The notes under the pieces were generated by a model. It made no database searches and was not told where the DNA came from. It saw only the letters and a program-made list of their open reading frames with translations. From contig PCWG01000017.1 of NCBI GenBank assembly GCA_002787235.1, positions 1-43,815 of the forward strand: a stretch of DNA of 43,815 bases, given 5' to 3'. Position 1 is the first letter of the stretch. Each line of letters begins with the position of its first letter. Position numbers and translations under genes: made by a program. Below, piece after piece: positions 41,851 to 43,815 of the stretch. Source of the DNA: Nitrospinae bacterium CG11_big_fil_rev_8_21_14_0_20_45_15 (lineage in GTDB: Bacteria > Nitrospinota > Nitrospinia > Nitrospinales > VA-1).

Positions 41851-42252
41851 TCAAACAGACAACTTTGGAGGGGGGTCCAGATCGGAGGAACTGAAGGGCT
41901 CATAGAGCGAAACGTTCTGGGTTACTTTTTCTGTTTTATCTGCAATCATGACAAATTCAAGCTTGCCCAAAAACAGGTTTTTCAAATAATCAACGGATGA
42001 AGGCACTCCCGTTGTATGTCCCTTTGCGCAATGCGGCGCAATCAGACAGATTATCTTTTTATCCCGGCCTTGCTTGTGGGGACAGGGCAAACCATCCTCA
42101 TGAAGTTTCATCTTGCAAATAGGCAGGCTATCGCTTGAAGAAGCAATCATCGTCCCATGTTCGTGTGAATGAAATGGGGATGCCTCACTCTTTGTCACTC
42201 CAAGAAAGAGCAACAAAAAGCCGCATAGAAAACTTAGGGATCTTAATGACAT
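41851..42252 (-). CDS. Secreted Cys/His-rich small protein
   Basis: About 133 residues from ATG 42252; the frame is open to GTG 42300, but the later start gives a clean signal peptide (SLRSLSFLCGFLLLFLG, cleavage likely after SEA). The mature part opens with HSHEHG and contains CKMKLHEDGLPCPHKQG and CLIAPHCAKGH, four cysteines and several histidines arranged as if for metal binding. The C-terminus is Pro/Ser-rich without a membrane helix. No family is firmly recognised. It lies upstream of a TonB-dependent receptor on the same strand, so a link with uptake of a metal such as copper is possible, but this is inference. Confidence 0.62.
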   Translation of the reverse strand: MSLRSLSFLCGFLLLFLGVTKSEASPFHSHEHGTMIASSSDSLPICKMKLHEDGLPCPHKQGRDKKIICLIAPHCAKGHTTGVPSSVDYLKNLFLGKLEFVMIADKTEKVTQNVSLYEPFSSSDLDPPPKLSV

Positions 42253-42377
42253 GCGGCGAAGTGTATCGGAAAAGGAAAAAACAAACAAGAAATATTTCAC
42301 GGAAAATCACTTGATTCGCTTTAAACAGAATCACTTATAAAAAACTGCTCTGTGTCTTGTGGCTATCGGTGAGCGGT

Positions 42378-43073
42378 CTATTCGGTTTGATCAGCTGAAT
42401 GCTTCAGAATGGCTTGTCCTAAAATCAAATCTTCAGGATGAGTGATTTTGAGATTGAAGGCAGAGCCGGGAACGATGCTGATCTTTATTCCGAGTCGTTC
42501 GACAAGTGAGGCTTCATCGGTCCCATAAAAACCCTCTGCGATGGCTTTTTTGTAGGCTTCAACAAAAATTTCACGGCGAAAAGCTTGTGGGGTCTGCACG
42601 CGCCACAATTTGTCTCTTGGAATCGTCTCCGTTACCTTTCCTTCGGAATCTGCGCGTTTGAGTGTGTCGCTCAACGGGATGGCTACGATCGCCGCACCAT
42701 CGGTCTGTGCGGAGTGAACGACCGCTCGGATCATTGCAGAATCGACAAACGGACGAACGGCATCGTGGACGATCACCAGTTCGATTGTTGGATCGAGGGC
42801 AAGAAAGCCATTGTAGACAGAATCCTGACGCTCTCTGCCTCCTGCTGTCACGCGGTGTATTTTCGGGAAATCATTTTGATATTGTCCTTGAATATCGGCA
42901 ACATCATTTTCCGGGACCGCTAACACGATCGAATCGATAACGGAACAGTCCTGGAACACTTTCAGGGTATGATGCAAAATGGGGTGACCGTGGAGTTCCA
43001 GATACTGTTTGGGGCGGTCGTTTCCCATGCGCTTGCCCTGGCCGCCGGCGGGAATGATCAATCCGACTTTCAT
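42378..43073 (-). CDS. ispD: 2-C-methyl-D-erythritol 4-phosphate cytidylyltransferase
   Basis: Transfers CMP from CTP to methylerythritol phosphate, the third step of the non-mevalonate isoprenoid pathway. 231 residues, normal length. IPAGGQGKRMGNDRPKQYL (residues 7-25) is the nucleotide-binding loop; GGRERQDSVYNG, VHDAVRPFV and WRVQTPQAFRREI are family signatures, and TDEASLVERLG is also conserved. It starts 36 bases after the radA stop on the same strand, a common pairing. No ispF follows within the window; the next gene downstream is the Cys/His-rich protein. Confidence 0.96.
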   Translation of the reverse strand: MKVGLIIPAGGQGKRMGNDRPKQYLELHGHPILHHTLKVFQDCSVIDSIVLAVPENDVADIQGQYQNDFPKIHRVTAGGRERQDSVYNGFLALDPTIELVIVHDAVRPFVDSAMIRAVVHSAQTDGAAIVAIPLSDTLKRADSEGKVTETIPRDKLWRVQTPQAFRREIFVEAYKKAIAEGFYGTDEASLVERLGIKISIVPGSAFNLKITHPEDLILGQAILKHSADQTE

Positions 43074-43109
43074 TTCGCTGACCCTTCATTTGCAGTCATG
43101 TCGTTTGGC

Positions 43110-43815
43110 TTATGAATCGAACAAAACATCGAATGCGCCTTCCAGCGTTTTCACTTGAATGACTTCCAAATCTTTCAGACTTTTAGATTTTACAAATTTA
43201 GCAGAATAGGGAACCACACAACGTTTGAAGCCCAGCTTCAAAGCCTCGGTCAGACGGGTTTCGAGTTGATTCACAGAACGTACTTCTCCTGTGAGTCCGA
43301 CTTCTCCCATCACAGCGGTGTCTGAGGTGATCGGTCGATTTTTGAAACTGCCTGCCACTGCCGCACAAATACCGAGGTCGCCTGCAGGCTCGGACATACG
43401 GAATCCACCGACGACGTTCACAAAAATATCGTCCCCCTGCAAGGCCAGTCCCAACTTCTTTTCCATGATCGCTATGAGTAAAGCCAGGCGGTTTTGATCG
43501 AATCCGGTTGCCATTCGACGGGCCATACCGATTGAGTTTGAAGAAACCGCAAGGGCTTGCACTTCAACCAAAAGCGGACGACTGCCTTCCAGACTGGGAA
43601 CGATGACCGATCCGGTCGCATCACCTTCGTGCCGGGTCAAAAAAATCTCCGACGGATTTTCCACCGGAACCAGTCCGCCGTCTATCATTTCAAACACGCC
43701 CAATTCAGGGGTCGGACCGAAACGATTTTTCACCGCGCGAAGAACGCGATAACCCGCACCGGGATCGCCTTCAAAATAAATCACGGTGTCCACAATGTGT
43801 TCGAGGGATTTGGGA
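43110..43815 (-). CDS. radA: DNA repair protein RadA/Sms, 3' part
   Basis: The frame continues through the right edge; about 235 codons are present. The visible part begins PKSLEHIVDTVIYFEGD, inside the RecA-like ATPase domain, followed by the RadA-specific VKNRFGPTPE (KNRFG motif). From about GDATGSVIVPSLEG on it is the Lon-protease-like domain with the GMARRMATGFDQNRLALL region and VNVVGGFRMSEPAGDL. RadA is a branch-migration helicase acting in recombination and repair. The zinc finger and Walker A lie outside the window. Confidence 0.95.
   Translation of the reverse strand, partial: PKSLEHIVDTVIYFEGDPGAGYRVLRAVKNRFGPTPELGVFEMIDGGLVPVENPSEIFLTRHEGDATGSVIVPSLEGSRPLLVEVQALAVSSNSIGMARRMATGFDQNRLALLIAIMEKKLGLALQGDDIFVNVVGGFRMSEPAGDLGICAAVAGSFKNRPITSDTAVMGEVGLTGEVRSVNQLETRLTEALKLGFKRCVVPYSAKFVKSKSLKDLEVIQVKTLEGAFDVLFDS

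Overview
The window looks like a chromosomal segment of a Gram-negative (two-membrane) bacterium with moderate GC. It encodes apolipoprotein N-acyltransferase, a lipoprotein resembling LptM, a TonB-dependent receptor and dTDP-rhamnose genes. The gene mix is compatible with a Nitrospinota- or deltaproteobacteria-like lineage, but that placement is inference. The rsmG-parA-parB order with two perfect parS sites suggests the region lies near the replication origin. No rRNA, tRNA, CRISPR array, transposase or phage gene was seen. Every assignment comes from reading motifs; no database search was run.

Left part (1-12.8 kb). The start of a Tat-exported protein runs off the left edge. A long gene-free stretch leads to a clear promoter for coaD and a coupled class I aminotransferase. 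A stand-alone BFD-type [2Fe-2S] protein and lnt follow. A long minus-strand block then reads etfB, a small membrane protein, etfA, rsmG, parS sites, parA, parB, bactofilin, rsmI, second bactofilin, argH and a 42-residue lipoprotein. It combines electron transfer, chromosome segregation and cytoskeletal genes.

Middle part (12.9-24.2 kb). Six plus-strand genes form what looks like an accessory module: a GT-C-type membrane protein, two paralogous sulfatase-fold proteins with Thr in place of the modified Cys, a phosphodiesterase-type member of the same superfamily, a radical SAM/TPR protein, and a 1172-residue protein with two NHL propellers joined by a helical middle. A 93-bp inverted-repeat element sits before the last gene. 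This is the best candidate for an undescribed system; its product is unknown.

Right part (24.1-43.8 kb). A minus-strand operon of eight genes starts at a strong sigma70-type promoter near 37.75 kb. It runs rfbB, rfbA, rfbD, a WbpB-WbpD fusion, WbpA, a WbpE-like aminotransferase with an extra N-terminal domain, and two giant YfhO-type membrane proteins. It should make dTDP-deoxysugar precursors and UDP-diacetamido-glucuronate, probably for a surface polysaccharide. A GT2 glycosyltransferase diverges from it. Beyond lie a peroxiredoxin, a TonB-dependent receptor with a clear terminator, a secreted Cys/His-rich protein, ispD and the 3' part of radA, which runs off the right edge.
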